Source: an uncultured Mucilaginibacter sp. (lineage in GTDB: Bacteria; Bacteroidota; Bacteroidia; Sphingobacteriales; Sphingobacteriaceae). Taken from it: a stretch of 19,768 nt of DNA. The position numbers were made by a program, and so were the translations under genes. Below the pieces are notes generated by a model that worked only from the letters and a program-made list of their open reading frames with translations, searched no databases and was not told the origin of the DNA. Position 1 is the first letter of the stretch, and each line of letters starts with the position of its first letter. Positions 7,170 to 15,530 of this stretch are shown one piece after another. Where the stretch lies: NCBI RefSeq assembly GCF_946481715.1, contig NZ_CAMLOV010000103.1:1-19768 (forward strand), read 5' to 3'.

Positions 7170-10100
7170 TTACCACCCCGGTGTAAAGTTAAACCCAAAT
7201 ACAGGTTTCTTCACATCCTTGCGGTTGAACGGGAAGGCGTAATATGGTTCCAATACAAAGGCGCCAAATACATTTACCCTTAATGATATGCCTGCGCTAA
7301 ATGCCGGTACACGGCTTAATTGCAAATAGGTAACGGTTTGATGTGTGTTAGGGTCGATCGCGGTGACAGTACCAACAACATCCGGCTCTGTTTTAAACAG
7401 GGTGATCTTATCGCCCTTATCCCATGCTAAACCTGCATCAAAGAACAAGTTAAGATCAGAGAACAGAAACTTAGATGGAAGCACAGAAAGCTTCTCGGGC
7501 CCGGTAAAGGGCAGGCGTATCTCAAAGTTAGCTACCGCTATGCGGCTACCATTTAGCTGGTTGCTGTTCCATAGGCTGGTGTTAGCTGTGGTGGTGGTAT
7601 TATCGCTATAAAGGTCGTACCCGCGCACCAGCCATGGGTAACTAACCGATAGCGGATAAAACGAATTGGCATCATCGCCGAAACGGCCTGTGCCGTAAAA
7701 CCTTGCCGCTAATGTTATGGGCTGTAACCTTACATATTTGCGCAGGTCGATATTAGGGGCGTAGTATTTGTACGTTCCAAAATTGTAATCCATCCCTATC
7801 TTAAAACGGTAACCACCAAGCGGCGCCGCAATACCAAAGTACGAGTCGTCTCCGGTGAGCGAAGTTCCTATGGTATAGGTACTAAAAGCGCGGTAATCGT
7901 AACCTGTTTCTGCAAGGTATTGTTCGCGGCTTATTTTGTGTTTTTTAAAGTCGATAGCATTGTATACGTTACCAAGTGTATCGTAAGGGTAGTAGGTGCT
8001 GTACCGGTCTATCCGGAAGCTGTTACGCCCCGCGCTGGCACCAACTTCGTACCGCAACTGTTTAGATATTGGGTATTGCACAAAGGCTTGTATCGCATCC
8101 TGGAAAATGCGGATAATATCGGTATGCTGATCAAATACATTTACTTGCTGCCCCTGGTAATCTATGGTAGTGGCGTTTATCCCGTAGTTGCCAAACTGGT
8201 AGGGGATGTGTGATAAGCCGAAGCCCCAGTTCCAGCGGCTTTCCTGGTTTATATAAATAGCTTGTGCGCCAAAATCATACACCTCGCCATTAACAGAAGC
8301 GCTTGCGTAAATTTGGTTACGCCCTAATATATCGCTGAAAACACCGACGATACCGCTGGATAAGCCGGTGCCATAAGTGCCAATCTGTGCACCCACGCCA
8401 TTACTTGCCAAGGCATCCAATTTGAATTTTGGCTTATAAGCCGCGCTGTGGATAGAATCGCCCGATAATTTAGGGTAAGCGAGGAAGTTGTTTAAGTTGG
8501 AGTTGATGAGGTCGACACCCACGGCACGGGTTGGAGGCAACATCGCCACATCAAAATTGGTGGTGCCACCATCTACCAATAATGGTTTAAAATCTGATGC
8601 TTTTGCATTGTACACGGTGTACTTTTGCGAGCGGTAGTATGAGTAAACGATATCATCATTTGCCGATATGCTTAGCGCAGGCGAATACTCAGTGATACCA
8701 CAAATGCCGGTGAAGAGGTCGGTCATTTGCTCTACGCGCGCGGTTGCCAGCGTATAGCGGTACAAATTTCGGAAACCATCGCGGTTGCTGAGGAAATAAA
8801 CCTGCGTTCCATCTGCCGAATACAACGGATTAAGGTTGTTGGCGTGGTTAAATATCTTTATATCGGTGATTTTTCCTGTTGCAATATCCAGTTCGGCCAG
8901 GTTAAAAGTGATCTCTTGCGATAATACCTGGTCGTAGGTGCTGCGGTCGCTGGAGTATATGATCTTTTTACCGTCGCGCGAAAAGTTTGGCTGGTAATCA
9001 GAATATTTATCGTTGGTGAGTTGCTTTACCATTTTTGTATCAAAGTTATACATGTACAAATCGCCCTGCCCTTCGGATAAGGCCTGGAATGCCACATTTT
9101 TCCCATCGGGCGACCACGTAAGGTTACTAAACTGCTCTGCTTTGCCCATAGAAACATCGTTGAGTACTTTGCCGTTGGGCACATCAACCACCAGCATACG
9201 GTTACGCCCTTTGCTAAATACGCTGAAAGCAAACTTCTTACTATCGGGCGACCATGCCCCCGCCGATTCGATGAAGTTAAATTCATCAACATGCGAATTT
9301 GCTGTTTTGCTGGTTAGCCGTTTTATTACCCGCCCCGTTCGCGCGTCGGCGAGGTAGAGATCGATACTAAAGAGGTTTTTGGAGGATAGGAAGGCAACGT
9401 ACCTGCCGTCGGGGCTAACCGATGGGGCCACCGTCATATCGCCCCCGTTTTTATCGTCGATAATTTTTATGCCGACAGGTTTTTGTACCGTATCTTTTAA
9501 AAATGGCTTATAAGTACTTTCTATCGAGTTTTTCCAAAGGCGCGAGAGGGTTTTGTCATCGTAACCAAAGGTGCGCCGTATACCGTATTGTAAACCAAAG
9601 CGGGCCGTGTTTTTAAAGAAGGGAACGATGATGGTATCGCCGTAAGTTGAGCCGAGGAACGACCAAAAGGCCTCTCCGTAGCGGTAGGGGAAGTATTTAT
9701 TGCCGGTGGTAAGCTCCTCTACCGTTGGGATATCGTGGTTAAGGTATGCATCGCGCATCCACATGGCTGTGTAAGCATCTTTTTTCCCTAACGACAGGTA
9801 TTCGGCCATACCCTCTACCATCCACAGCGGGATATTCCCGATGTTCTCGAAGTTAGACGAATCGCGGCCAAGCAGCATGTGGTACTGAAAAGCGTGCACC
9901 AGTTCGTGCCCCAATACGTGGCGGGTAGTTTGGTTTGTTTCCATCACAGGCATTACCACGCGGTTTTTCAACCCCTCGGTAATACCGCCTGTACCTACGC
10001 TTATTTCGCCATCAATGGCGGTAGTTTGCTGAAATTCGGGGTGGTTGGCGTACAAAATAATAGGGTTTGGCTTGCTAAAGGTATCGCGAAACACCTGTTG

Positions 10101-10337
10101 GTGCAGGGTGTACCATAGTTCGGCCTCCTGCGCAAAGCGCTTCATCATACTATCGTTTTTAATGTAATAGTATATCTCGAAGTGCGGCGTTTTATAAACC
10201 TTAAAATCCAGTTTTTTATACCGAACCTTGTTTTGGCCAAAATATTGCGCTGCAGCCTGCTGGCTGAACGATAAGGCCAACAACAGGCAAAATAACACCG
10301 TTGGGAATTTTATGTAAAAAGAGTAACGTTTATTCAT
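7170..10337 (-). CDS. Secreted metallopeptidase-like / TolB-propeller / Omp85-barrel fusion protein
   Basis: The 1055-residue protein has a signal peptide (hydrophobic 12-25, likely cleavage after A30). Next is a zincin-like domain with HELVH at 144-148 and WMVEGMAEYLS (E175 or E179 as the likely third ligand), the gluzincin pattern. Repeats of the PD40/TolB type follow, such as SPDG near 308 and similar motifs until about 509, giving a propeller of roughly 300-600. The C-terminal part (about 640-1055) looks like an Omp85-type barrel: alternating aromatic strands, the VRGY motif at 904-907 (the conserved loop-6 motif of BamA-like barrels), and a last strand ending in tryptophan. POTRA domains are missing. 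It is probably in the outer membrane with the soluble domains in the periplasm. Substrate and function are unknown. It lies 70 bases after the PBP gene with no evident promoter between, so co-transcription is likely. Confidence 0.85.
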   Translation of the reverse strand: MNKRYSFYIKFPTVLFCLLLALSFSQQAAAQYFGQNKVRYKKLDFKVYKTPHFEIYYYIKNDSMMKRFAQEAELWYTLHQQVFRDTFSKPNPIILYANHPEFQQTTAIDGEISVGTGGITEGLKNRVVMPVMETNQTTRHVLGHELVHAFQYHMLLGRDSSNFENIGNIPLWMVEGMAEYLSLGKKDAYTAMWMRDAYLNHDIPTVEELTTGNKYFPYRYGEAFWSFLGSTYGDTIIVPFFKNTARFGLQYGIRRTFGYDDKTLSRLWKNSIESTYKPFLKDTVQKPVGIKIIDDKNGGDMTVAPSVSPDGRYVAFLSSKNLFSIDLYLADARTGRVIKRLTSKTANSHVDEFNFIESAGAWSPDSKKFAFSVFSKGRNRMLVVDVPNGKVLNDVSMGKAEQFSNLTWSPDGKNVAFQALSEGQGDLYMYNFDTKMVKQLTNDKYSDYQPNFSRDGKKIIYSSDRSTYDQVLSQEITFNLAELDIATGKITDIKIFNHANNLNPLYSADGTQVYFLSNRDGFRNLYRYTLATARVEQMTDLFTGICGITEYSPALSISANDDIVYSYYRSQKYTVYNAKASDFKPLLVDGGTTNFDVAMLPPTRAVGVDLINSNLNNFLAYPKLSGDSIHSAAYKPKFKLDALASNGVGAQIGTYGTGLSSGIVGVFSDILGRNQIYASASVNGEVYDFGAQAIYINQESRWNWGFGLSHIPYQFGNYGINATTIDYQGQQVNVFDQHTDIIRIFQDAIQAFVQYPISKQLRYEVGASAGRNSFRIDRYSTYYPYDTLGNVYNAIDFKKHKISREQYLAETGYDYRAFSTYTIGTSLTGDDSYFGIAAPLGGYRFKIGMDYNFGTYKYYAPNIDLRKYVRLQPITLAARFYGTGRFGDDANSFYPLSVSYPWLVRGYDLYSDNTTTTANTSLWNSNQLNGSRIAVANFEIRLPFTGPEKLSVLPSKFLFSDLNLFFDAGLAWDKGDKITLFKTEPDVVGTVTAIDPNTHQTVTYLQLSRVPAFSAGISLRVNVFGAFVLEPYYAFPFNRKDVKKPVFGFNFTPGW

Positions 10338-10407
10338 AAATTGGGTTTAAGAATATGGCGTAATTTAATTAAAAGCCAGCTTAAAGGCAAACGCTTAAAG
10401 TTGCATT

Positions 10408-12738
10408 TTATTTAGGCGTGGCAGGATTATTTTCGGGGTTTTCCTCTGTAACCGGCGGTGTTACCACACCCGATGTATCCACTGGCATTTCCATAAGGCT
10501 ATCTACAGCTGTGGTATCGCGTTCCGTAAACCTTGGCGAGGGGCAATTATATTCCTTGGTTATTTTTACCCATGGCTTTGGGAATGGCCCGTAACCGTAT
10601 CCGGATTTTGAGTCGGCGTAAACCTTTTCCATAAAAGCACCGAAAATAGGCAGTGCAGTGTGAGACCCTTCGCCCGTTTCAGATGTAGTGAAGTGTACGC
10701 TGCGGTCATCAGCCCCCACCCAAATACCGGTTACCAGGTCCTTAGTAATACCCATATACCAGCCATCTACGTAGTCGCTTGAGGTACCGGTTTTCCCGCC
10801 GATCTGGTTGTCTTTTTTCCAAAGTCCCGGGTATTCCCAAAGCGCCTGCGAAGTGCCGCCCGGTTCTTCCATACCACCGCGGAACATGTAGAGCATCAGC
10901 CATGCAGTTTCCTCGCTTAGTACCTGTTCAGCTTTTAGCGTAAATTCCTGTATGAGGTTGCCTTTTTCGTCGGTTATTTTGGTAACCAGCAAGGGGTCTA
11001 CCTTTTGTCCTTTATTAAGGAAGGTGCTATAAGCCCTCACCATTTCGAAAACAGAAACATCATTGGAGCCTAACGATACCGACGGTACCGATTTTAGCGG
11101 GCTTTCTATGCCTATTTTATGGGCATATTCTACTATTTTGTCCCAACCAACATGCTCGGTAACCTGTGCGGTAATAGAATTTACAGATTTCCCCATCGCC
11201 CAGCGCAGCGACATTTCGCGGCCGGAGAAGTTGAAATCAGCATTGTTTGGTTCCCAAACATCGTCTTTACCGTTATCCTTAAATTTGATGCTAACGCGTT
11301 TATCGGTAAACTTATCGCAGGGGGTAAAACCATTGTCAATGGCGGTTACGTAAGCAAAAGGCTTAAAAGTAGAACCCGCCTGGCGTTTTGATTGGTTTAC
11401 GTGGTCGTAATTAAAATATTTATGGTCGATACCGCCTACCCAAACTTTTATTTTACCGGTAGATGGCTCCATGGTCATCATGCCCGTGTTTAGTATCCTG
11501 GTGTAGTATTTAATTGAATCTACACTGCTAAAAGTGGTATCCTGGTCGCCCTTCCAGGTAAATACGCTCATGCGTTTCTTTTTCTCGAAGTAGGCGTTTA
11601 TTTGCGTGGTATCGCCCTTGTATTTTTTTGTAAGCAGTTTGTAAATAGGCAGGCGCTGTTCGGCTTTCAGCAGGAAATCCTTTATCTCTACGCCCTTGCT
11701 ATCGCGCCAGGGGTTTTTATCGCCCCATAGGTTATTAAAGCGCCTTTGCAGCATCCGCATTTTCTCGGCAACGGCCTCTTCGGCATATTGCTGCAGTTTG
11801 CTGTCGATTGTAGTGTATATTTTCAGCCCATCCTCGTACAGGTCGTAGCCATTTTCCTTGCACCATTTATCCAGCCAGCGTTCTACCGCATGCCTAATGT
11901 ACGAATCGCCCTGCCCGGTTTTATCAATGTAACTCAGGTCGAGCCCGATAGGTAGTTTGCTGCTGGTATCGTATCCAACCTTGTTTAGATAATTGTATTT
12001 AAGCATCTGTGCAAGCACCACGTTACGGCGCTCCAGTGCACGTTGCGGATACACCCGCGGATTGTAGGTAGACGTTGCCTTTAGCATGCCTATTAACGTA
12101 GCGGCTTCGGCAGGGGTAACCTGGTTAGGTGTTTTGTTAAAATATTTTAAAGTAGCGGTTTTTATCCCGTAAGAATTGTTGCCGAAAGGGACGGTATTGA
12201 GGTAAAGCGTAAGTATTTGCTGTTTGGTGTACTGATGCTCTATTTTATAGGCAGTAAGCCATTCTTTACATTTAAAAACAACGGTTTTTACACCGGGGAT
12301 GTATTTTACCAGGCCCTGCGATTTGCGCTTACGTGTGTTGAAGAGGTTTTTTGCCAATTGCTGTGTAATGGTACTTGCACCGCGGCGGTCGCCTTTTGCG
12401 GTTGATACCAAACCGCTTACAAAACCGATAAAATCTACCCCGCCATGCTTATAAAAGCGCACATCTTCGGTAGCCACCAGCGCGTTTATCAGGTTGGGAG
12501 ATATATCTTTATATTCTACCGGGGACCGGTTCTCTTTATAAAAGCGGCCAATCAGTTTACCATCTGCTGTGTACACCTCCGATGCAAATTGTTGGGTAGG
12601 GGTTTTAATATCCCGCATATCAGGCGAATAGCCAAACAGCCACAAAAAATTTAATTCGATGGCGCAAAAAAAGAGGATAACAAAGTAAACAAAGATGGTA
12701 AGGTATCTCAGGTATCGGTTGCTTATACTTCTGAACAT
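10408..12738 (-). CDS. mrcA: Class A penicillin-binding protein (PBP1A type)
   Basis: This bifunctional enzyme polymerises lipid II glycan strands and cross-links the peptides outside the inner membrane. A single N-terminal membrane anchor spans about 12-34. The GT51 glycosyltransferase domain has ATEDVRFYKHGG with catalytic E91 and RRGASTITQQLAKNLF at 118-133. The transpeptidase domain has all three penicillin-binding motifs: STFK (S456, K459), SVN (518-520) and KTGT (K649). The proline/threonine-rich tail after about 750 is a linker-like end. The 776-residue length is typical. The symbol follows the E. coli PBP1A convention and does not separate it from other class A paralogues. It is the first gene of a likely pair with the propeller/barrel gene. 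Confidence 0.93.
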   Translation of the reverse strand: MFRSISNRYLRYLTIFVYFVILFFCAIELNFLWLFGYSPDMRDIKTPTQQFASEVYTADGKLIGRFYKENRSPVEYKDISPNLINALVATEDVRFYKHGGVDFIGFVSGLVSTAKGDRRGASTITQQLAKNLFNTRKRKSQGLVKYIPGVKTVVFKCKEWLTAYKIEHQYTKQQILTLYLNTVPFGNNSYGIKTATLKYFNKTPNQVTPAEAATLIGMLKATSTYNPRVYPQRALERRNVVLAQMLKYNYLNKVGYDTSSKLPIGLDLSYIDKTGQGDSYIRHAVERWLDKWCKENGYDLYEDGLKIYTTIDSKLQQYAEEAVAEKMRMLQRRFNNLWGDKNPWRDSKGVEIKDFLLKAEQRLPIYKLLTKKYKGDTTQINAYFEKKKRMSVFTWKGDQDTTFSSVDSIKYYTRILNTGMMTMEPSTGKIKVWVGGIDHKYFNYDHVNQSKRQAGSTFKPFAYVTAIDNGFTPCDKFTDKRVSIKFKDNGKDDVWEPNNADFNFSGREMSLRWAMGKSVNSITAQVTEHVGWDKIVEYAHKIGIESPLKSVPSVSLGSNDVSVFEMVRAYSTFLNKGQKVDPLLVTKITDEKGNLIQEFTLKAEQVLSEETAWLMLYMFRGGMEEPGGTSQALWEYPGLWKKDNQIGGKTGTSSDYVDGWYMGITKDLVTGIWVGADDRSVHFTTSETGEGSHTALPIFGAFMEKVYADSKSGYGYGPFPKPWVKITKEYNCPSPRFTERDTTAVDSLMEMPVDTSGVVTPPVTEENPENNPATPK

Positions 12739-13042
12739 TGGGTAAAGATGGAAATTTATGCAACTATAACCATAGCCGCGGCATAAAAAATTACAAACGC
12801 AATTTTAACAAGTAAATTTTATTTGGGAGGGTATTGAGTGAATTATTTTTTGATTAGGAATTAAAAGGTTTAAAAGGCGGTTAAAAGTAAATAGGCTGTT
12901 GTAGGTATGAGTGGTGGTTTAGAAAAAACAAAAGAACCGATTTATGCAAAAAAGTGATAAAAAACTTATGGCCTATTGAAGCGCAGTTTATTTTTAATTG
13001 GGAGGGAGTAGCAAAATGCTAAATAAGCATATTGTATGCACT

Positions 13043-13145
13043 ATGGCGTTGCCTTCGGCTCGGGCTATCCGTTCCAACTCCTCATTACGCGCCGCTGATA
13101 GAAGCGGTGCTTCATTCCGGGGTTTCCACTACTATCCCTAACGCA
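13043..13145 (+). repeat. 103-nt structured intergenic repeat, copy A
   Basis: This 103-base sequence recurs in inverted orientation at 16457-16559 with no gaps and 86 of 103 identical positions. Proposed fold: a closing stem pairs 13046-13050 with 13140-13144 (GCGTT with AACGC). A hairpin pairs 13089-13096 with 13103-13110 around the loop GATAGA. Bases that differ between the copies within these stems all keep pairing. The loop GATAG (13097-13101) could also pair with CTATC at 13132-13136. The G-U pair at 13091/13108 exists only if the plus strand is the RNA. No coding potential is evident. Function unknown; REP-like element or structured RNA. Confidence 0.7.
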
Positions 13146-13187
13146 ATTTATCCGCGACTAAAAATTCAGCCTTTGACAATTAAAATA

Positions 13188-13211
13188 AACTTTCAATATA
13201 TTTTGAAAGTT
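13188..13211. promoter_or_regulatory. 24-bp palindrome overlapping the DCC-operon promoter
   Basis: AACTTTCAA (13188-13196) and TTGAAAGTT (13203-13211) are perfect inverted arms with a 6-base spacer. The right arm covers the candidate -33 TTTG box at 13202-13205. The word TTCAATATA is also directly repeated at 13192-13200 and 13210-13218. This is where a dimeric repressor or activator would bind; its identity is unknown. Confidence 0.55.
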
Positions 13212-13233
13212 CAATATAATTGTTTTACATTTG
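13202..13233 (+). promoter_or_regulatory. Bacteroidota-type promoter of the DCC operon
   Basis: TTTG at 13202-13205 is followed after 20 bases by TACATTTG at 13226-13233, a perfect match to the Bacteroidota consensus TTTG, 19-21 bases, TAnnTTTG. Transcription would start near 13240, leaving a leader of about 33 bases before the ATG at 13273. A 10-base palindrome, TTGCATGCAA, lies at 13234-13243, at the expected start point. Confidence 0.7.
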
Positions 13234-13272
13234 TTGCATGCAATAAGGGTACAAACTTAAACTCGCAAAAAA

Positions 13273-14085
13273 ATGAAAACGCTGCAAAACCACTTGATAC
13301 TTTACGATGCCGATTGCCCTATGTGCAAGGCCTATACAAAAGCATTTACCCACACCGGTATGCTGGATGATAGGGGCAGGGCAAGCTACCAAGACATGCC
13401 TGCAGAGACATGCCCGCTGGTTGACAGGCAACGCGCCGTAAACGAAATTGCTTTGGTAAATACCCAAACCGGCGAGGTAAGCTACGGTGTAGAGAGCCTG
13501 TTTAAGGTTATTGGCAACAGCATGCCGGTGTTTAAGCCGATATTTGGGTTTGCACCGTTTGTTTGGCTGATGAAGAAAGTGTATGCTTTTATCTCTTACA
13601 ACCGCCGGGTAATTATCCCCGCCGCGCACCAGGTAACCGGTATTCAGCCAAGCTTTAGGCTTAGCTACCGGCTTATATATTTGGTGTTTACCTGGCTGGT
13701 GGTTGGCAGCATACTAACGGTTTACGCACACCATTTAACCCCGCTTGTCCCAATTGGCGATCCTCTCCGCGAGTATTATATCTGCGGCGGGCAGGTTTTG
13801 TTCCAGGGCCTTGTAATTAGCTTTTATGCCCCGGCAAAGCGCTGGGAGTATTTGGGCAATATGATGACCATCTCTTTAGCAGGAGCGCTTTTGCTGTTGC
13901 CGGTGTTGTTGCTTGCGAAGTTGGTTGCGTTGACGCCGATAGTATGTATCTTATGCTTTTTGGGTGTTGCAGGGCTCATGTTTTTAGAACACATTCGCCG
14001 TACCAAACTGCTGCAATTGGGCTGGCTGCTCACCATTAGCTGGGTGGTGTACCGGCTGTTGCTTTTAATAGTTATTTTAAACTAA
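13273..14085 (+). CDS. DCC-family (DUF393) thiol-oxidoreductase membrane protein
   Basis: The N-terminal 120 residues form a DCC/DUF393 domain with the signature LYDADCPMC (C15 and C18), a thioredoxin-fold-like thiol-disulfide motif. The C-terminal half has about five hydrophobic segments (roughly 129-148, 165-185, 194-220, 222-240 and 246-270), so the protein is a membrane-anchored redox protein with its N-terminal domain probably in the cytoplasm. The substrate is unknown. The next gene starts 7 bases after the stop, and together with the SRPBCC gene these form a compact operon preceded by a good promoter. A further cysteine cluster, VCILC, lies in a membrane segment. The family is annotated as putative thiol-disulfide oxidoreductase without proven reaction. 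Confidence 0.85.
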   Translation: MKTLQNHLILYDADCPMCKAYTKAFTHTGMLDDRGRASYQDMPAETCPLVDRQRAVNEIALVNTQTGEVSYGVESLFKVIGNSMPVFKPIFGFAPFVWLMKKVYAFISYNRRVIIPAAHQVTGIQPSFRLSYRLIYLVFTWLVVGSILTVYAHHLTPLVPIGDPLREYYICGGQVLFQGLVISFYAPAKRWEYLGNMMTISLAGALLLLPVLLLAKLVALTPIVCILCFLGVAGLMFLEHIRRTKLLQLGWLLTISWVVYRLLLLIVILN

Positions 14086-14092
14086 GCGTATC

Positions 14093-15019
14093 ATGAATTA
14101 CCATAAAATAGTGCTCGCCGGGGGCAATGGTTACCTGGGAACGGTGCTTGCTAAATATTATAAGAACCTTGCGGAGGAGATTATCCTACTGAGCCGTAAA
14201 CCCGCACCCCCAGATGGTAATATAAAAACCCTGGTTTGGAATGGCGCAAGCGAAGGCGATTGGGTAAAGGCCCTTAATGGTGCCGATATGCTTATAAACC
14301 TTTGTGGCAAAAATGTGAACTGCCGCTATACCGAAAAGAATAAACGCGAAATTATTAGCTCAAGGGTAGTGCCAACTGCTTTGTTAGGCAGGGCGATAAA
14401 TAAATTAACCCAACCGCCAAAATTGTGGATAAACCTTGCATCTGCTACTATTTACCGCCATGCCGAAGACCACGCGCAGGATGAGGCCACTGGCGAAATT
14501 GGCTATGGTTTTTCTATAGATGTATGCAACCAGTGGGAGAAAAGCTTTTTTGATGCTGATACACCAAATACCCGAAAAATAGCCCTGCGCCATGGTATTG
14601 CCCTGGGCCGCAGCGACAGCGTTTTCCCGAGGTTGCTGAATTTGGTTAAACTCGGCATGGGGGGCAAGCAAGGTGACGGCGAACAATATGTTGCATGGAT
14701 ACACGAGCACGACACCGCCCGTATCACCGAGTTTTTGATGGAGCATACCGAACTGGACGGCGTTATCAACGCAGCTGCCCCCGAGGCCGCAAAGAATAAA
14801 GACTTGATGCGCATCATCCGTAAAGCTTACGGTATGCCATTTGGTTTGCCTGCACCGCAATGGCTGCTGGAGATAGGGGTACGGATCATCGGCAGTGAAA
14901 CAGAACTGATATTAAAAAGCCGCTGGGTAGCCCCCAAACGATTGTTGGATGCAGGGTTTGTATTTCAATTTGAAAAGGCGGAACACGCCGTACACGATAT
15001 TTTAAGCTTGAGGATGTAA
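14093..15019 (+). CDS. TIGR01777 family epimerase-like protein (YfcH/SulA-like)
   Basis: The 308-residue protein is an extended short-chain dehydrogenase. The NAD(P)-binding motif is GGNGYLG (10-16), with NLCGKNV and NLASATIY further on. The C-terminal block GLPAPQWLLEIGVRIIG to KRLLDAGFVF matches the DUF1731 region typical of TIGR01777. Family members include E. coli YfcH and the cyanobacterial and plant chloroplast-division proteins called SulA, which are not related to the E. coli SOS inhibitor SulA. The reaction is unknown. In other bacteria TIGR01777 proteins are sometimes fused to or adjacent to SRPBCC domains, matching the next gene 3 bases downstream. This supports a common pathway for the three operon members. 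Confidence 0.88.
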   Translation: MNYHKIVLAGGNGYLGTVLAKYYKNLAEEIILLSRKPAPPDGNIKTLVWNGASEGDWVKALNGADMLINLCGKNVNCRYTEKNKREIISSRVVPTALLGRAINKLTQPPKLWINLASATIYRHAEDHAQDEATGEIGYGFSIDVCNQWEKSFFDADTPNTRKIALRHGIALGRSDSVFPRLLNLVKLGMGGKQGDGEQYVAWIHEHDTARITEFLMEHTELDGVINAAAPEAAKNKDLMRIIRKAYGMPFGLPAPQWLLEIGVRIIGSETELILKSRWVAPKRLLDAGFVFQFEKAEHAVHDILSLRM

Positions 15020-15022
15020 GCC

Positions 15023-15508
15023 ATGGCTATTATAAAATTAACAACCAAAATAAAGGCACCGGTGGAGGTGTGTTTCGACCTTTCCCGCAGTATCGACCTG
15101 CACGTAAACTCTATGGAGCACACCAAAGAGAAAGCCATCGCCGGCAAAACTTCCGGCCTCATTGGGCTGAACGACTGGGTAACCTGGCAGGCCAACCATC
15201 TCGGGCTGAAATTTAACATGACTATCCGCATCGGCGAATTTGCCGAAAACGATTACTTTATTGATGAAATAGTAAAAGGGCCTTTTAAAATGTTGCGCCA
15301 CCTGCACCAGTTCAGGAAAGAAGGAAAGTACACACTGATGAATGATGAGTTTATTTTTAAATCGCCGTTTGGCTACCTGGGCAAACTGGTAGATAAATGG
15401 TTTTTAGAAAAGTATATGACAAGCTTATTGCTCAAGCGTAATGAAGTGATAAAGCAGGCAGCGGAACGGCAGGCGGAAATGTTGGATAAGATAAGGGCAG
15501 CAGTATAA
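15023..15508 (+). CDS. SRPBCC (START-like) domain protein
   Basis: The 161-residue protein has the usual SRPBCC beginning, IKLTTKIKAPVEVCFDLSRSIDLH, followed by GLIGLNDWVTWQANHLGLKF, DEIVKGPFKMLRHLHQF and the long C-terminal helix YMTSLLLKRNEVIKQAAE. The fold is a single helix-grip domain with a hydrophobic cavity, which binds lipids or other hydrophobic ligands in related families. The ligand is not predictable. It is the last gene of the DCC/TIGR01777/SRPBCC operon and ends 22 bases before the convergent MOSC gene. I see no hairpin terminator between them. Confidence 0.85.
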   Translation: MAIIKLTTKIKAPVEVCFDLSRSIDLHVNSMEHTKEKAIAGKTSGLIGLNDWVTWQANHLGLKFNMTIRIGEFAENDYFIDEIVKGPFKMLRHLHQFRKEGKYTLMNDEFIFKSPFGYLGKLVDKWFLEKYMTSLLLKRNEVIKQAAERQAEMLDKIRAAV

Positions 15509-15530
15509 GGGTGATTGTAGCTGACTTTTA

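Larger units (their letters stand above)
12739..13272. other. Gene-free 534-bp region between divergent transcription units
   Basis: No credible gene is present. The region must hold the promoter of the PBP gene on the left, for which I found no good match to the TTTG / TAnnTTTG pattern. It contains the structured repeat copy A (13043-13145) and, on the right, a good promoter and palindrome for the DCC operon. Around 12823 and 12996 the word TTGGGAGGG occurs twice after T-rich stretches. At 13017-13031 there is a small palindrome, ATGCT-AAATA-AGCAT. A 16-codon open frame at 12907-12957 is too short to support. Confidence 0.7.

Noticed and set aside
12907..12957. Sixteen-codon open frame in the gene-free region
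   Set aside because: Too short, with no promoter, conserved motif or coupling to another gene.
13032..13370. Open frame of 112 codons on the plus strand across the repeat and the DCC start
   Set aside because: It runs through the structured repeat, the promoter and into the DCC gene in another frame, and the product has no domain-like pattern.
14405..14860. Long minus-strand open frames inside the TIGR01777 gene
   Set aside because: They are shadows of a well-supported plus-strand gene and show no family motif.
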